Program-made: the position numbers and the translations under genes
Shown: positions 11,693 through 22,294 of the stretch, piece by piece
How the letters are laid out: each line of letters opens with the position of its first letter
How positions within the stretch are numbered: the first letter of the stretch is position 1
Notes under the pieces: generated by a model
What the model saw: the letters and a program-made list of their open reading frames with translations, nothing else
Told to the model about the DNA's origin: nothing
Databases searched by the model: none
From: Nilaparvata lugens
Lineage: Eukaryota > Arthropoda > Insecta > Hemiptera > Delphacidae
DNA length: 64,000 bases
Assembly (NCBI RefSeq): GCF_014356525.2
Contig: NC_052518.1
Span: forward strand, 101,366,767 to 101,430,766
Direction: 5' to 3'

Positions 11693-12337
11693 TTTTCCTA
11701 CAGTTACCTTGAAAAGTGACCATTCCTGCACTGATTACAGAACGCAAAGAATCACTTTTCCGCTTATTACTTTGCGTATTATCTTGCAGCCATCCCAGTC
11801 AGCTTTTGACATTGTTGGCGTGTATTTTGAATGCAAATTTTTTCTATCTATTTTTTTTCTGATTTTCAAATAAATAAAAATGAGAACTCATTAAATGATA
11901 CATTTTGAATATTATCAATTATTCATTATTTCAAATAATATTTTTTTCATTCATAAATTGATTGGTTGAAAAATTATTTAGAAATCAAGACTCACTCAAA
12001 ATTATTCAAATTTTCAAATAAATCGGATTAATTTAATTTTTAATTTGAATAAATTATTGATTATTAGTTTTCAAGTTTAAAATTAATTAAAGTTGTTATT
12101 AACAACAAAATTATACAGACAAACATTTGATGGATTTCAGCCATCATTTTACCCCTATTCAACCACTTCTCATATTCCATGGTAACTGTAGGAGAAATTT
12201 AATGTATAATACGTGCGCAAAGTTCCTCTGCTGCACTCAAGAAACCATTCCGACCTCGCCTATGGCTCGTGCGTAAACGTTTCTTTCGGTGCAGCAAACT
12301 GTCACTTTGCACACTAGTTGCACAGATAACTATTTTC
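11693..12337. mobile_element. CCTACAGTTACC repeat element next to dpr splice donor
   Basis: The same sequence family fills much of the duplicated unit at 28973-30045 and 31106-32162 (landmarks GCAAAGAATCACTTTTCCG, GCTGCACTCAAGAAACCATT, TTTGCGCACTAGTTGCAC). Here its right edge lies only about 11 nt inside the intron from the GTAAGT donor of the dpr exon at 12349-12512. Confidence 0.7.
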
Positions 12338-12348
12338 ATTGAACTTAC

Positions 12349-12512
12349 AGCTCTATCAGCAAGATTCCTAACACGACATGGCAGTTGGGCAGTTTGTCCT
12401 ATAGTGGTTGTAATCTCTCTATGAGTCGAGTTGTCAAAATATGGCTGATGATTGTAATGTGCCCCTTCCAAGTATTCTCCAATTCCTCCCTCAATCGTGC
12501 TCATTTCTGTCA
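12349..12512 (-). CDS. dpr: dpr-like gene, exon encoding start of first Ig domain (partial)
   Basis: This exon encodes the N-terminal half of the first Ig domain of the same Dpr-like protein as 2530-2740. The visible part reads from an acidic, Gly-rich lead through PYFDNSTHREITTTIGQTAQ to LPCRVRNLADRA, with the first Ig cysteine in LPC. The acceptor is TTTTCAG|TG at 12513-12514 and the donor GCT|GTAAGT at 12343-12348. The 164 nt open with two bases of a split codon (phase 1) and close on a complete codon, matching the next exon at 2740. The preceding exon must end with one base of that codon, a condition met by the proposed microexon at 19625-19681. The open frame running past the donor into the adjacent transposon is not coding. 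Confidence 0.9.
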
Positions 12513-12878
12513 CTGAAAATAAACAAATGAGAAAAACGTTTATATTTCATTTTTTTATTGAGTAGAGCAAACAAATACAATATTACTGGACAGTATGATA
12601 GAGAGAATATAGCATAAATAAATAAATAAATTTTTATTGTCATTAAGCAACATTGGCAATAGACAAAGTCAAAACTATACTAACATTATGCAAGTCAGAA
12701 GGTTATAAGTTAATGTAATTGAAAGTATAGACGATATACATATATAAACACATAAACATAACTACATCTGAAGTAAGCCCAGAAAAATTCAAATATTCAT
12801 CACTATACAAACAACAGTACAAACAAGGCCCTGTCGAATTGTTAAAACAAGAAAGAAAAGCTTTAAGCAATCAAGGAA

Positions 12879-15736
12879 TCAAACATCAATAATCATATCG
12901 GAATCCAAGAACTCTTGTATAGAATAAATTGGTGTTTTCACTAACCAGTTGAAAAGTTTCATTTTAAATCTATCTGTAGACTCATTTATTAAGATTAGAG
13001 GTAACTTATTGTACAGTTTCAGACCAATAATATTGTAGCTATTCATTGACTTTGAAAGCCTTTGGAATGGTATATTCAGTCTATTCTTATTTCTTGTTGC
13101 ATAAGAATGTATGTTATGTCTTGGAATTTTCTCTACCTTTGTTTTTACATGTATTAGAGCAGTGTATATATATATATAAAGATTTATGATTGTCAAGATT
13201 CTCAACTTAATAAACAAAGGTCTACAATGCTCAGTACTATTACGCGCATCTGCTAATATCCTGATGGCTTTTTTTCTGAAGTAAAAGTACACTGCTAACA
13301 TGGCTACAATTACCCCAAAACAACACGCCATATAGAAGAATACTTTGAAAAAATGCAAAATAGGCTGACCGTACATAGCTATCAGGTACATAATTTTTTA
13401 ATTGCTTCAACAAATAGATAACCCTAGACAATTTACTATTTACATACTCAATATGTGGCTTCCATATTAATTTTTCGTCAATATATATACCTAGAAACTT
13501 GACATTATTTACACTATTATCTGTTGGAATCTCTCTTAAGCTAAAAATCATTTGTTGAGTCTTATTATTATTCAATAGGAAACCATTTGCCCTGAACCAT
13601 ATGCTTGCTTGGTTTAAAGTATGTTCCATCGTAAAAGCAAGTTTTTGAAAATCTGAGTCTGAATTGAAAAAAGTGGTATCATCTGCGTAAAGCATTGACT
13701 GAGATGTCATTGATAATGGAAGATCATTTATCATCAGGGTGAACAGTACAGGTCCAAGGATAGAGCCCTGAGGAACACCAAACTTGATCATTTTTACCTT
13801 AGATTTAGTATGACCTACATAGACTATTTGCTTACGGTCAAATAAGTATGACCCAATTAACATGAGGCTTACACTGTTCATACCGTAGAGACCAAGTTCA
13901 TTCAGCAGGATTGTGTGGTCGACACAATCGAATGCCTTGCTGAGGTCACAAAAGGTAGCCTGAGCAAATTGACCTGTTTCAAAAGCATCCAACACTTTTT
14001 TAATCAGAGCATCTATTGCAGATGCGGTAGATCTACCTTTTATAAAACCAAACTGAGCTTCACTTAAAATGTGCTGTTCACTTAGGTAATTTGAGATCTG
14101 GATTTTTATTACTGACTCAAAGATCTTTGAAAATATAGGAACTAATGATATGGGGCGAAAACTAGATGAACAATCTTTTGGTCCCTTTTTATAAACTGGT
14201 ACTACTTTTGGTCCCTTTTTATAAACTGGTACTACTTTTGATAATTTGAGTATAGAAGGAAACACTCCTTCCGTTATACAACTATTAATGCAGTAAGTTA
14301 GAGGTTCAACAATGCAGTCTATGACCTTTTTAATTATATTGCTGGATAAATTGTAAATGTCTACACTGTCAGATGACTTAAAGCTATTAACTATATCTAA
14401 TATAATGTTAGGAGTTACTTCAGAAAAACCGAAGGCTCCTTGCTGTAGTGCAACTTTCAATAAGTTGGGCAGCAGTAGTGATTGGCTAAACAATTTTATC
14501 ATGCACTTCTTCAACTGATTTTACAAAGAATTCATTGAAAGCATCTGGAGGAATACCCATACCAACATTTCGACTCTCTTTTTTAACTTGATTGATCATT
14601 TCCCAGGCTGATTTACATCTATTACTGGAGAGCTCAATCTGAGTTGAGTTGTACTGTTTCTTGGCTGTATTTATAGCATTCTTATACTCAGTCCTAGCAT
14701 TACAATACGCTAATCTAGATAAGTTTGTCTTGTCTCTTATAATATATAAGTGATGATACAATAACAATTTGTTTCTCATTTCTAACAACTGAGGTGTATA
14801 CCAGGTGGAAGGTTTCTTCTTCACTTTGGCTTCAGGAGAGTTAGTTGTGACTCTAACAATTTTCTGTGGTATGCACAAATCAAAATAATACAAAAATATT
14901 TCCATGAAACGGTTAAAAATAGCTTCACCACCCACTTGGTTAGATAATTTGGCTACCCAATCTATATTTTGATAGTGCAGATCTAAAATTTTGCATCTTC
15001 CCAACAGTTACAGGTCTAGTAGAAACCATCTTTGTCTTGACACCGCCATCCCCTTGGGCCAAATTCAATAGGCTCAGAAAAACACAATCATGGTCAGAAA
15101 AATGGAATGCTTTTACATCTGTGTAGATATATTGTGTCTCTATGTTGGTAAATATATTGTCAAGGCAAGCAGATCCCCTAGTGGGCCTTAAATTTGTGCA
15201 ATAAAAGTTGAACTGCCTTAATAGATTTTTCAACTCATGAACTGTTGCCTTATCTTGTAGTACATTAAACTCAGCACTAAGGTCACCTCCCAGTACAATA
15301 CGATAATTTTTCCACCTGGGTCTACTGAACAAATGTAAAACCTCATCAAGACCCTGTAAGAAAAGAGCAGGGTTTCCTGAGGGCGATCTATACAGAGAAA
15401 CTACAATAAGCTTAAGTTTATAATAGCTATGCCTGTTACTTCAAAGTTCGTTTTACTGTTGAGACAATCCAAATCTAATTTAATACTTTCTTTTGCAAGC
15501 TCAGGTCTGACATAAATAGATACTCCCCCATGTATGAATTGTTTTCTACAATAACTATTGACTAAAACATAATCATCTAGTTTATGATAAATTATATCTT
15601 CTTCCTTGCACCAATGCTCACTCAGACAAAGAGTGTGACAATTGTTTTTATTCCCAAATCCATTCAAAACTACATGTTTATTGTTTATACCTTGAACATT
15701 TAGATATCCTACATTAAATTCTGAGGTGATAGACAT
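12879..15736 (-). pseudogene. LINE ORF2: endonuclease-reverse transcriptase, frameshifted
   Basis: The N-terminal part (15401-15736) starts the exonuclease-endonuclease-phosphatase fold (VGYLNVQGINNK, CLSEHW, GGVSIYVR). After a frameshift near 15405 the YRSPSG, GGDLSAEFN and SDHD endonuclease motifs follow (to about 14940). A linker frame covers 14486-15004. The reverse transcriptase (13240-14514) shows FRPISLVPIFSKIFE, SKAFDCVDHTILL, GVPQGSILGP and the catalytic YADD. The thumb and C-terminal part (12879-13391) is again in another frame. At least four frameshifts break it. A 30-bp in-frame tandem duplication before FRPIS doubles the residues KVVPVYKKGP. Confidence 0.9.
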
Positions 15737-15915
15737 TTCAATAGGCTTACGTAAGTTAATTGTCCTGGGATTAATACAGCTATTACTAGTGGGCCGAGTT
15801 ATTTTAGTTTGATTACCTACGGTCTCATTTAAAGATTGTGCATTACAATTAGTAACAAAAGTTTCATTTTTCTTACAACTAGGTGAACTACTCGTAATAG
15901 CAATAGATGAACAAT

Positions 15916-17700
15916 CTATACATCTAAAAAATAATTGTTGTCATTTCCCTTTTGACCTAATGTAATAGTGTTTTTGGTTGACTCTAAAGTGGCATTGATT
16001 CGAGTTACAGTATTCAGTATCATGTCAACAATATGTTTTTTACCAATTCTGTTAAGATGAAGACCATGAGACGTGTGGAATCTTGCTCCCAGTGAACTTA
16101 AATCCATAAAAACAACGTTTGAGAAGCGTTTGCTTATGTTTTTCAACTGTTCATTGGTTTTACGTACTTCCACATTTACACATGACCACTGGGGTAGATC
16201 ATAACGGTGTGGTACGGAGAACACTAAAACGTTAGTATGTCGCAATTCCAAAAGTCTCTTTTTGAACGATCTAATGAAATTATTTAATTCATTTGATGCT
16301 ACGTCATTAGTTCCAGCAATAAGAACCACTAGATCTTTCTCACACATATCAGAACACATACTATAGCACTCCTCCGTCACTGCATCAAACTTGGCACCCG
16401 GCTTCATCATATTTAGAAAGTCATGATCACTCTCTGAAGAGACACCCTTGGCAGCCTGTCTTCCCTGACTGTCCGAAAAACACCTAATCTTCACTCGCTG
16501 TTTCGTGTTATTACTGTCAGTCTTATTCTTTTTATGTATGTCTCGTGAGTCATTATTATTTGATTGTAAGTCCTTTCCTTGCACCAGTTGTGTATTATTA
16601 CTTTTTTAATTCGCCCACTGGAGTCGGTCCTCACTTCGTCGCTGCGTCAAAACATCACATGATGGCGAATTCACTAGCACCTCGTATTTATTCTTCCATC
16701 GGTTGACTTCATCTCTGGACATTTCTATTTCACTCCGTAAGACACGGTTGTCAACCTCCAAGGTTTCCACAGTCCTTCTTCTCCCTCTTCCTCTTCTTCC
16801 CTGAATGGTCCCCTCCATGGCATCCACCAACAAGCATTGCCGTCTCATCCAATGTCCCAGCCATCTCCTCTTTCTTCCCTTTATCACATCCAGCAGACTC
16901 CTTCTTTCCCCAACCCTCCTCAACACCTCCTCGTTTGTAACTTTATCCCTCCAACTGATCCCTCCATCCTTCTCCATATCCACATTTCTAATGCTTCAAG
17001 CCTCCTCTTATTCTCCTTTCTCAGCGTCCAAGTTTCTGCACCATACAGTGCCACACTCCAAACATAGCACTTTATTAGCCTTTTCCTTAGTGTCTTGTCC
17101 AGTTGGCTACAAAGAATTCTCTTTTTCTTATTGAATGCTGTTTTTGCCATAGCAATTCTTTCCTCAGTAACGGCCATAGATTTAAGTTGATCTTTGATAG
17201 CCAGATGTTCGTTCTTGAAATTTAGCGCCATTGAACTGGACTCAGCTTTTTGAGATTTCACTTGATTCTCGAGTTTTTCAATTTGCATCTTCAATTCTTG
17301 TGAGAAGGCATTTAAATCATCTCGTTGCTGAAGAAGCTCGACTGTACGCATACTATCTGGAGAATCAGTTGAGACAGTCCTTGTGGTCGGCGTATTTACA
17401 CCCATATCACAAGTCATAGGTGATGAAAGTGAACTTCTGTTATTTCTAGGTGTTTTTGGAGATTTTGAAATAAATTCTGAAGCTAATTCACTCTTTGAAT
17501 TGTCACTTGCAGGATCCAAATCTGGAGCCGGATGATTGTGCTGTCCGATTGTATCTAATACTTTATTTATGCCCGAATTTGTCTTCAAATTTACCGGACA
17601 GCCAATGCTCAGACATCTCCACGAGATTCTACCATCAACCATAATGCGATCTCTTTTGAAATAAAATCCATCAACCTCAATAGCAACATTCCCTCGCTGT
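15916..17700 (-). pseudogene. LINE ORF1: FLYWCH finger, coiled coil, SGNH esterase
   Basis: From the 5' side, a FLYWCH-type zinc finger is visible: VDGFYFKRDR just upstream of 17642, then WRCLSIGC and the closing HNHP. A Ser/Thr-rich linker and a coiled coil (ELLQQRDDLNAF... to about 17171) follow, then an inserted LINE fragment (16775-17171), then the rest of the coiled coil (EIEMSRDEVNRWKNKY). After one in-frame stop at 16606-16608 the same frame continues into a 222-codon SGNH/GDSL domain with SDSQGR (catalytic Ser block), AGTNDV (Asn block) and HGLHLNRIG (His block). The esterase domain is known from ORF1 of CR1-like LINEs. The FLYWCH finger probably contributes nucleic-acid binding (inference). 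Confidence 0.8.
16775..17171 (-). mobile_element. RTE-type LINE fragment nested in ORF1
   Basis: It encodes the C-terminal part of an RTE-like reverse transcriptase (KKKRILCSQLDKTLRKRLIK, SVALYGAETWTLRK, NEEVLRRVGERRSLLDVIK, RWLGHWMRR), with one frameshift near 16960. Both edges lie inside the coiled-coil coding region of the host LINE, and coiled-coil sequence resumes on the far side. The boundaries are estimates from where the protein changes character. Confidence 0.8.
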
Positions 17701-18440
17701 AAATTTTCTTATTAAAGGAGTCATAATTAAAGCTCAGTTCAAAACAGTTCGAGCTCAGTTCAGCGCGGCGTCACTCAGTTCAAGGAATATAAAGATGAAG
17801 TCAGTTTTCACTGGGAATTAGAGATTCATAAGGGAAAAGGATAAGGAAGCGTCTTGAGGGCAATCAAAACAAAAGCGGAGATGGAAGCCCCTGAGTCAGG
17901 ATATGATTGTGCGAATATAGGTAATAGAATAAAGTCTTCTTGATTTAAACTACGCGCTTTTGAAGTACTATGGCTACGAGTAAACAGACAACAAGTTGAA
18001 CAGCTGTGAAGCGCTATTGACAGATAGTGATAACACTTTCTCTCTCTTACCGTTATCAGATAATCGACGTCACAATTCAATAGGCCTACTGGCTCTAGCA
18101 GACGACAGATAGATTCAGTACGGTAGTTGTTTATTGTTATTAGCAATCGCAGGCAAAATCCGGCAGTCAGAAATGGCCGAAAATCTGTCAAGACCGTGTA
18201 AAAAGTTCGTAAGCTTCACTTGAATATCAGTATCTATACTTACAGTTAACCTCACGTGGATATTATCAGCAGGTACACCAAAACTTTATAATTCACATAG
18301 AACCAACCAGTTACTAATTCTTTAACTTCTACCACTTATAAATTCATGAAAATACGGAGTAACAAATTTGAGCAATAACAACGTAGCCCACTGCTACCAA
18401 CCTCATAGCATGATAGCATGGTATAGGTCGTTTATGTTCC
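17643..18440. other. LINE 5' flank and unassigned DNA
   Basis: 17643-17760 probably belongs to the LINE 5' region (CAGTTCGAGCTCAGTTCAG). I see nothing recognisable in 17761-18440. The 121-codon minus-strand frame here has no features I recognise. Confidence 0.4.
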
Positions 18441-19262
18441 ATTTTTTTGAAGTTGGAATACTAGAATATTAGAAAAAGGAAGAAATAAAGAAGAATACTG
18501 GGAAAGGGAGAAACAAGAAGAATAAAGGAAGAACCAAAAAAAGAAGGTTACTAGAGAAAGAAAGGGGGAAGAATACTTGATAAAGGAAGAAGAGAAAGAG
18601 GCAGAAGAATACTAGATTAGATTAGATTTCTTTTTTTATGTATGTAATAATATTTACTGGCTTATACACTAATTTACATTAAATGACGATAATGCTAGTT
18701 ATTCAACGAATTTCACAAAGTATAAATAATTAATCAATGAGAATAAAAGATTGGATGCAATAAGAATAATGATAATATAATAATGTGATGTAACTTCATA
18801 AATCGGCGGTGTTTCAACAAATAATTGTCGATTCTTTTAGAAGGATATAACATATCCTTCCCATCAACACACGACCGGGGATCGTGGTGTGTAGGAGAGA
18901 AACCTTTCTCTCTCTAGTATTAAAGAAGAGAGAAAGGGAGAAGAATACACGAACAAAGAAGATAGAGAAAAAGAAGTATACTGAAGAATGAAAGAAGAAG
19001 AGAAAGGAGACTACATGAGAAATTAAGAAGAGTTAAAGAAAGAAAGGAGAAATGGAGAATGAAGGATAATGGAGAAAGGAAGAAGAAAACTAGAGGAAGA
19101 ATGAAGAGATTGAGAGAGCAGAATAATGGAGAAAGGAAGAAGAAAACTAGAAAACGAAAGAAGAGATAGAGAATGGACAATAATTGAGAGATAAAGAAGA
19201 AAACTAGAAAAAGGAAGATGATATAGAGGAAGAAGAATACTGAAGAAACAAAGTAGAATACT
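18440..19262. repeat. Purine-rich GAAGAA tracts flanking a LINE 3' end
   Basis: Irregular minisatellite-like repeats of AGAAGAATACTAGA / GGAAGAAGAGAAAGA type occupy 18475-18612 and 18917-19260. Between them (18617-18910) lies a LINE 3' end on the minus strand with the words GGCTTATACACTAA and AGGATATAACATATCCTTCC. These also occur, on either strand, in the 3' regions near 23270-23520 and 35340-35600. The long hydrophobic minus-strand frame is a by-product of the purine tract. Confidence 0.65.
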
Positions 19263-19274
19263 TCATTTTTCAAA

Positions 19275-19390
19275 TGCTATTCAAGTTTTAATCGTGAACA
19301 ATTTTACAAGAACCAATCAGAGAAACCTTTTTTCGAAGAAATCTTATTTGATTGGTTCTCGTGAAATTAATAACGATTAATATTTAACCG
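19275..19390. repeat. Short inverted-repeat element
   Basis: AATCGTGAACAATTTTAC AAGAACCAATCA at the left is mirrored by TGATTGGTTCTCGTG...AACGATT at the right, around a loop containing TTTTTTCGAAGAAATC. It is a small MITE-like foldback. Confidence 0.65.
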
Positions 19391-19624
19391 GCATTTGTGC
19401 AAACGGGCCCTAGTTCTTGCATTCATTATGGATAACTACCACGATACACAAAACTACTCAGAAAGTGAATATTACAGAGATCGCCTAATATCCTCCTTCT
19501 ACATCACTTCTATTGGTGACTGATCTTGTATAAATTAATGAATGAATGAATATATAAAAGAGTAAATAGATAATTCATGAATGAATAAATATATAAATGA
19601 GTAAATAGATGATAATTGTATTAC

Positions 19625-19681
19625 CTTGGATATCAGAGTGCATATCCAGATGCTGATGGAGATTTAAGTCGATTGTATCCA
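19625..19681 (-). CDS. Candidate 57-nt dpr microexon
   Basis: Read on the minus strand, a pyrimidine-rich tract (CTTTTTTCTTTGTTTG) and TATAG acceptor precede 57 nt that are open in only one frame (ending ...LDMHSDIQ). They are followed by a CAAG|GTAAT donor. The segment begins with two bases of a split codon and ends with one base (G). The next known dpr exon begins with TG, so the junction codon becomes GTG and the frame runs on into the first Ig exon. This phase match on both sides plus good splice sites is why I call it. No repeat family covers it. It could still be chance; transcript data would settle it. Confidence 0.5.
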
Positions 19682-20199
19682 CTATAGACATGAAATCAAA
19701 CAAAGAAAAAAGATTAATATCTAATCATTTAGTATTAATAATGACTGATTAATATCAAATAAGCCATGATGAATAGGGTAAGCTACACTAATGAATTCAT
19801 TAAGAAATTCACATACTATACTCTGTACAAAATTACTTTTGACTTGGGATGGACATGCGCAGCAGAGAAGGAATAGAGCGGTAGGGTTACAACGGCAGTG
19901 CTGTTTCCGTTCTGAACCGGCCAGTGTTCTCTAATTCTAGTGAGTATTCAAGCGCTTATGTTGAACTTACGAAGTTTCCTCTCTGCATGCACTGACTCGA
20001 CTGATTCTAATCGACAAATTGGCAACTGCGCATCCACCTATCATTATTTCTAACGATGTAGAAATAATTTTTTTAACAAAATATACATCTCAATCATGGA
20101 AATTTATTATTTCATAATTGAAGATAATTTTTTGACGAATAATATAGAATTGAATATCTGAACAAAAATGAAAAGTTGATAATATGACATCAGATTAAC

Positions 20200-20315
20200 C
20201 GGTATCAGCTATCCTATAGAGAAGGCAGTAGCAGGGCACAGAATCGCCAACGCTGTTTTCCTATATTTCTCCACTATCATTAGAATGTTGACCTTACTAC
20301 AGTTCAGTCACTATT
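20200..20315. repeat. MITE fragment (GTGAGGTCCACG family)
   Basis: GGTATCAGCTATCCTATAGA, GGCAGTAGCAGGGCACAGAA and the decayed end TTAGAATGTTGACCTTACTA match the right part of the common MITE. Confidence 0.6.
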
Positions 20316-20319
20316 AAAC

Positions 20320-21640
20320 ATTGGTGCATGCAATTTATATTGTAGTTCTGATTTTTTAATATATTATTTGGGTACATAAGAGAAGTCCAGAACCAATTTC
20401 TTCATGCAGAATTTTCTTGTGCTAGATAGGCCCAAAAACCTCGTATTTTCGGCCCATTTTCCAGTTTTCAGCTATTTCTGCCAAATCTCGTAATCGGACA
20501 GAAAAATTTGCTTACACCTTTTTTTTTGAATTATAAAATTCTGAATAAAATGAGATCATTCGGAACTCTCTATCTCCAATAAGTACTGAGTTATGATTTT
20601 TCAAAAATGAATGAAATTTGAAGAGAAAATAAATTCTCATGAATTTTAGTTTTTGATCAACAATATCTTCCGATTGTCACCATTTAGATGTATAATTCAA
20701 AACCCTCTGGGCGTATTTTTGTGTTCTACAATCTGAGATCAGGTAGAACGCTGTATCTCATATAGATTTCCAGGTACACCTGACAACAATGCTCCTTGTA
20801 TTGTGAAAAACACCTAATTTTCAGCTTCAACCATCATCACCATCTATATTGTCCTCACAGTGATATTTTGCACAATGATAAGTTCATTAGATTATGTTCT
20901 ATGAGAATCACACGTTAGATGCACTTCATTCCAGTATTTCTTAGTGGAGAGGCGCGCTTAAGGACACCGCAAGGATCAAAATTTCAAGCACTTATAACTT
21001 TTGACACAATGCTCAGATTTCATCGTACTACACTTCATTCTTCTCGGCTCGTCAAGGTGGTCCAAAATCATGCATCATAAGTCAAATTCGGTCGAAAAAA
21101 GGAAATTTATTGTTGAGTGTAGTTAAGCCCATATTCCAATACACAAAAAATGGCCAATTTCTATATTCAAAGCTATGTATCACGGTAACTCCTTATTATA
21201 AAAATCATTACTTGATCACTACAATATAAATTGCAAGCACACCCCCTTTTTTATGTCTATATTTCTAAATTCAAAATTAATTGTTTCAAGTGTTTGGTGA
21301 GAAAATTAGACAAAATATTATAAAGTAGAGAAAACACAACCTATTTTCTGGACTATTCTAATGAATCGAAATTTGGGAGAGGAACAGTTTTGGGCTGTGC
21401 CTGTTCATCCTCCCCAGATTATTTTACAAAGTAATTTTGTATGATTGAGTCAATAAAATAATAATAATATATTGACTGGACTAATATTGTTTTGAATATA
21501 ATAATCATATAAAATTGACAAATCGTGTGGTTACTATGAAGAAACTAATGAACTACCAAATATTTTACAGTATTTCCTAAGCTCATTATGGAGTCAAGAG
21601 AAAATACAATTTTTTGTGTAGTTGAGAAGTTGATATTGTT
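20320..21640. other. Unassigned repeat-like DNA with a LINE 3' tail
   Basis: I see no gene. The stretch 21374-21480 (GGGAGAGGAACAGTTTTGGG, CCTGTTCATCCTCCCC, ending in AATAAAATAATAATA) resembles the LINE 3' end at 38420-38520 (GGGACAGTTTTGGGC). The remainder may be an old transposon but shows no clear ends. Confidence 0.4.
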
Positions 21641-21650
21641 GTAATTATTC

Positions 21651-21858
21651 ATATTGAATGAAAAAGACTAAGAAATTGTCAAAAAACCACAGATTTATTG
21701 ATACTTAGAAAGACCGGTTTCGGTTATTACACCATTGTCAATCTCTGATGAACCAGAGTTTATCATTGACATAACTGGTGTAATAACCGAAACCGGTCTT
21801 TCTAATTATCAATAAATCTGTGGTTTTTTGACAATTTCTTAGTCTTTTTCATTCAATA
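21651..21858. repeat. Foldback element, ~90-bp arms
   Basis: TTGAATGAAAAAGACTAAGA...CCGGTTTCGGTTATTACACC is mirrored by GGTGTAATAACCGAAACCGG...CTTAGTCTTTTTCATTCAA, with a short centre around ATCTCTGATGAACCAGAG. The palindrome is nearly complete and non-coding. Half copies are seen at 214-430. Confidence 0.9.
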
Positions 21859-21949
21859 AGAAAATACAATATTTTCTCGACGAATAAAATATATTAGAGA
21901 TAGAGTTGAGAATTATTAACTAAAATCAGCAATCAAATTACATCAGATA

Positions 21950-22070
21950 ATATGCTGGAATAACTTGAATATCAACTATCTACTATAGAAGGCGGTGGTA
22001 ACAGAGAATCGGCAACTCTGTAGTCCTTTAATTTCCACTGACTTGATAACGTGGATCTCACTATACCTAT
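21950..22070. repeat. MITE right-end fragment
   Basis: ATCAACTATCTACTATAGAA, GGCGGTGGTAACAGAGAATC and ACGTGGATCTCACTATA match the common MITE. The left end is missing. Confidence 0.6.
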
Positions 22071-22294
22071 ATTCATCAGAATTTTCACGTTTTACATTTC
22101 GATCTCTGTTTGTTCCAATGAAACCTTAATTGAATTGAACCGCTGCCCTAAAACTGATTAAAAAGTTCATTTCTGTTCGCGTTGTCGAATTCCCTATCTA
22201 CTCTCTTTCATGCACTAACTCTCTATCTCTCTCATTACTCTCTCTATCACTCACTCTCTCTCTGTCTCTATCATACTGTAGCTCAGTTAAAAAT

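Larger units (their letters stand above)
2741..12348 (-). other. dpr intron, 9.6 kb, filled with repeats
   Basis: The interval between the two Ig-encoding exons starts at a GTAAGT donor (12343-12348) and ends at a TTTCAG acceptor (2741-2746). Its content is listed separately: LINE 3' ends, a palindrome, a TE with ~178-bp internal repeats, a 32-bp minisatellite and TIR elements. I see no additional exon inside it. Confidence 0.75.
12617..17760 (-). mobile_element. Near full-length LINE (CR1/Jockey-type), decayed
   Basis: A non-LTR retrotransposon on the minus strand: ORF1 (15916 to about 17700), ORF2 (12879-15736) and a 3' UTR ending in a (TTTA)n tail at about 12617-12640. Order and domains are those of LINEs with an ORF1 esterase domain and an apurinic-type endonuclease plus reverse transcriptase ORF2. 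Several frameshifts and one in-frame stop show it is inactive. The clade assignment is from the ORF1 SGNH domain and RT motifs and is tentative. Confidence 0.85.

Noticed and set aside
17826..18191. 121-codon minus-strand frame upstream of the LINE
   Set aside because: No recognisable motif and no splice or promoter context.
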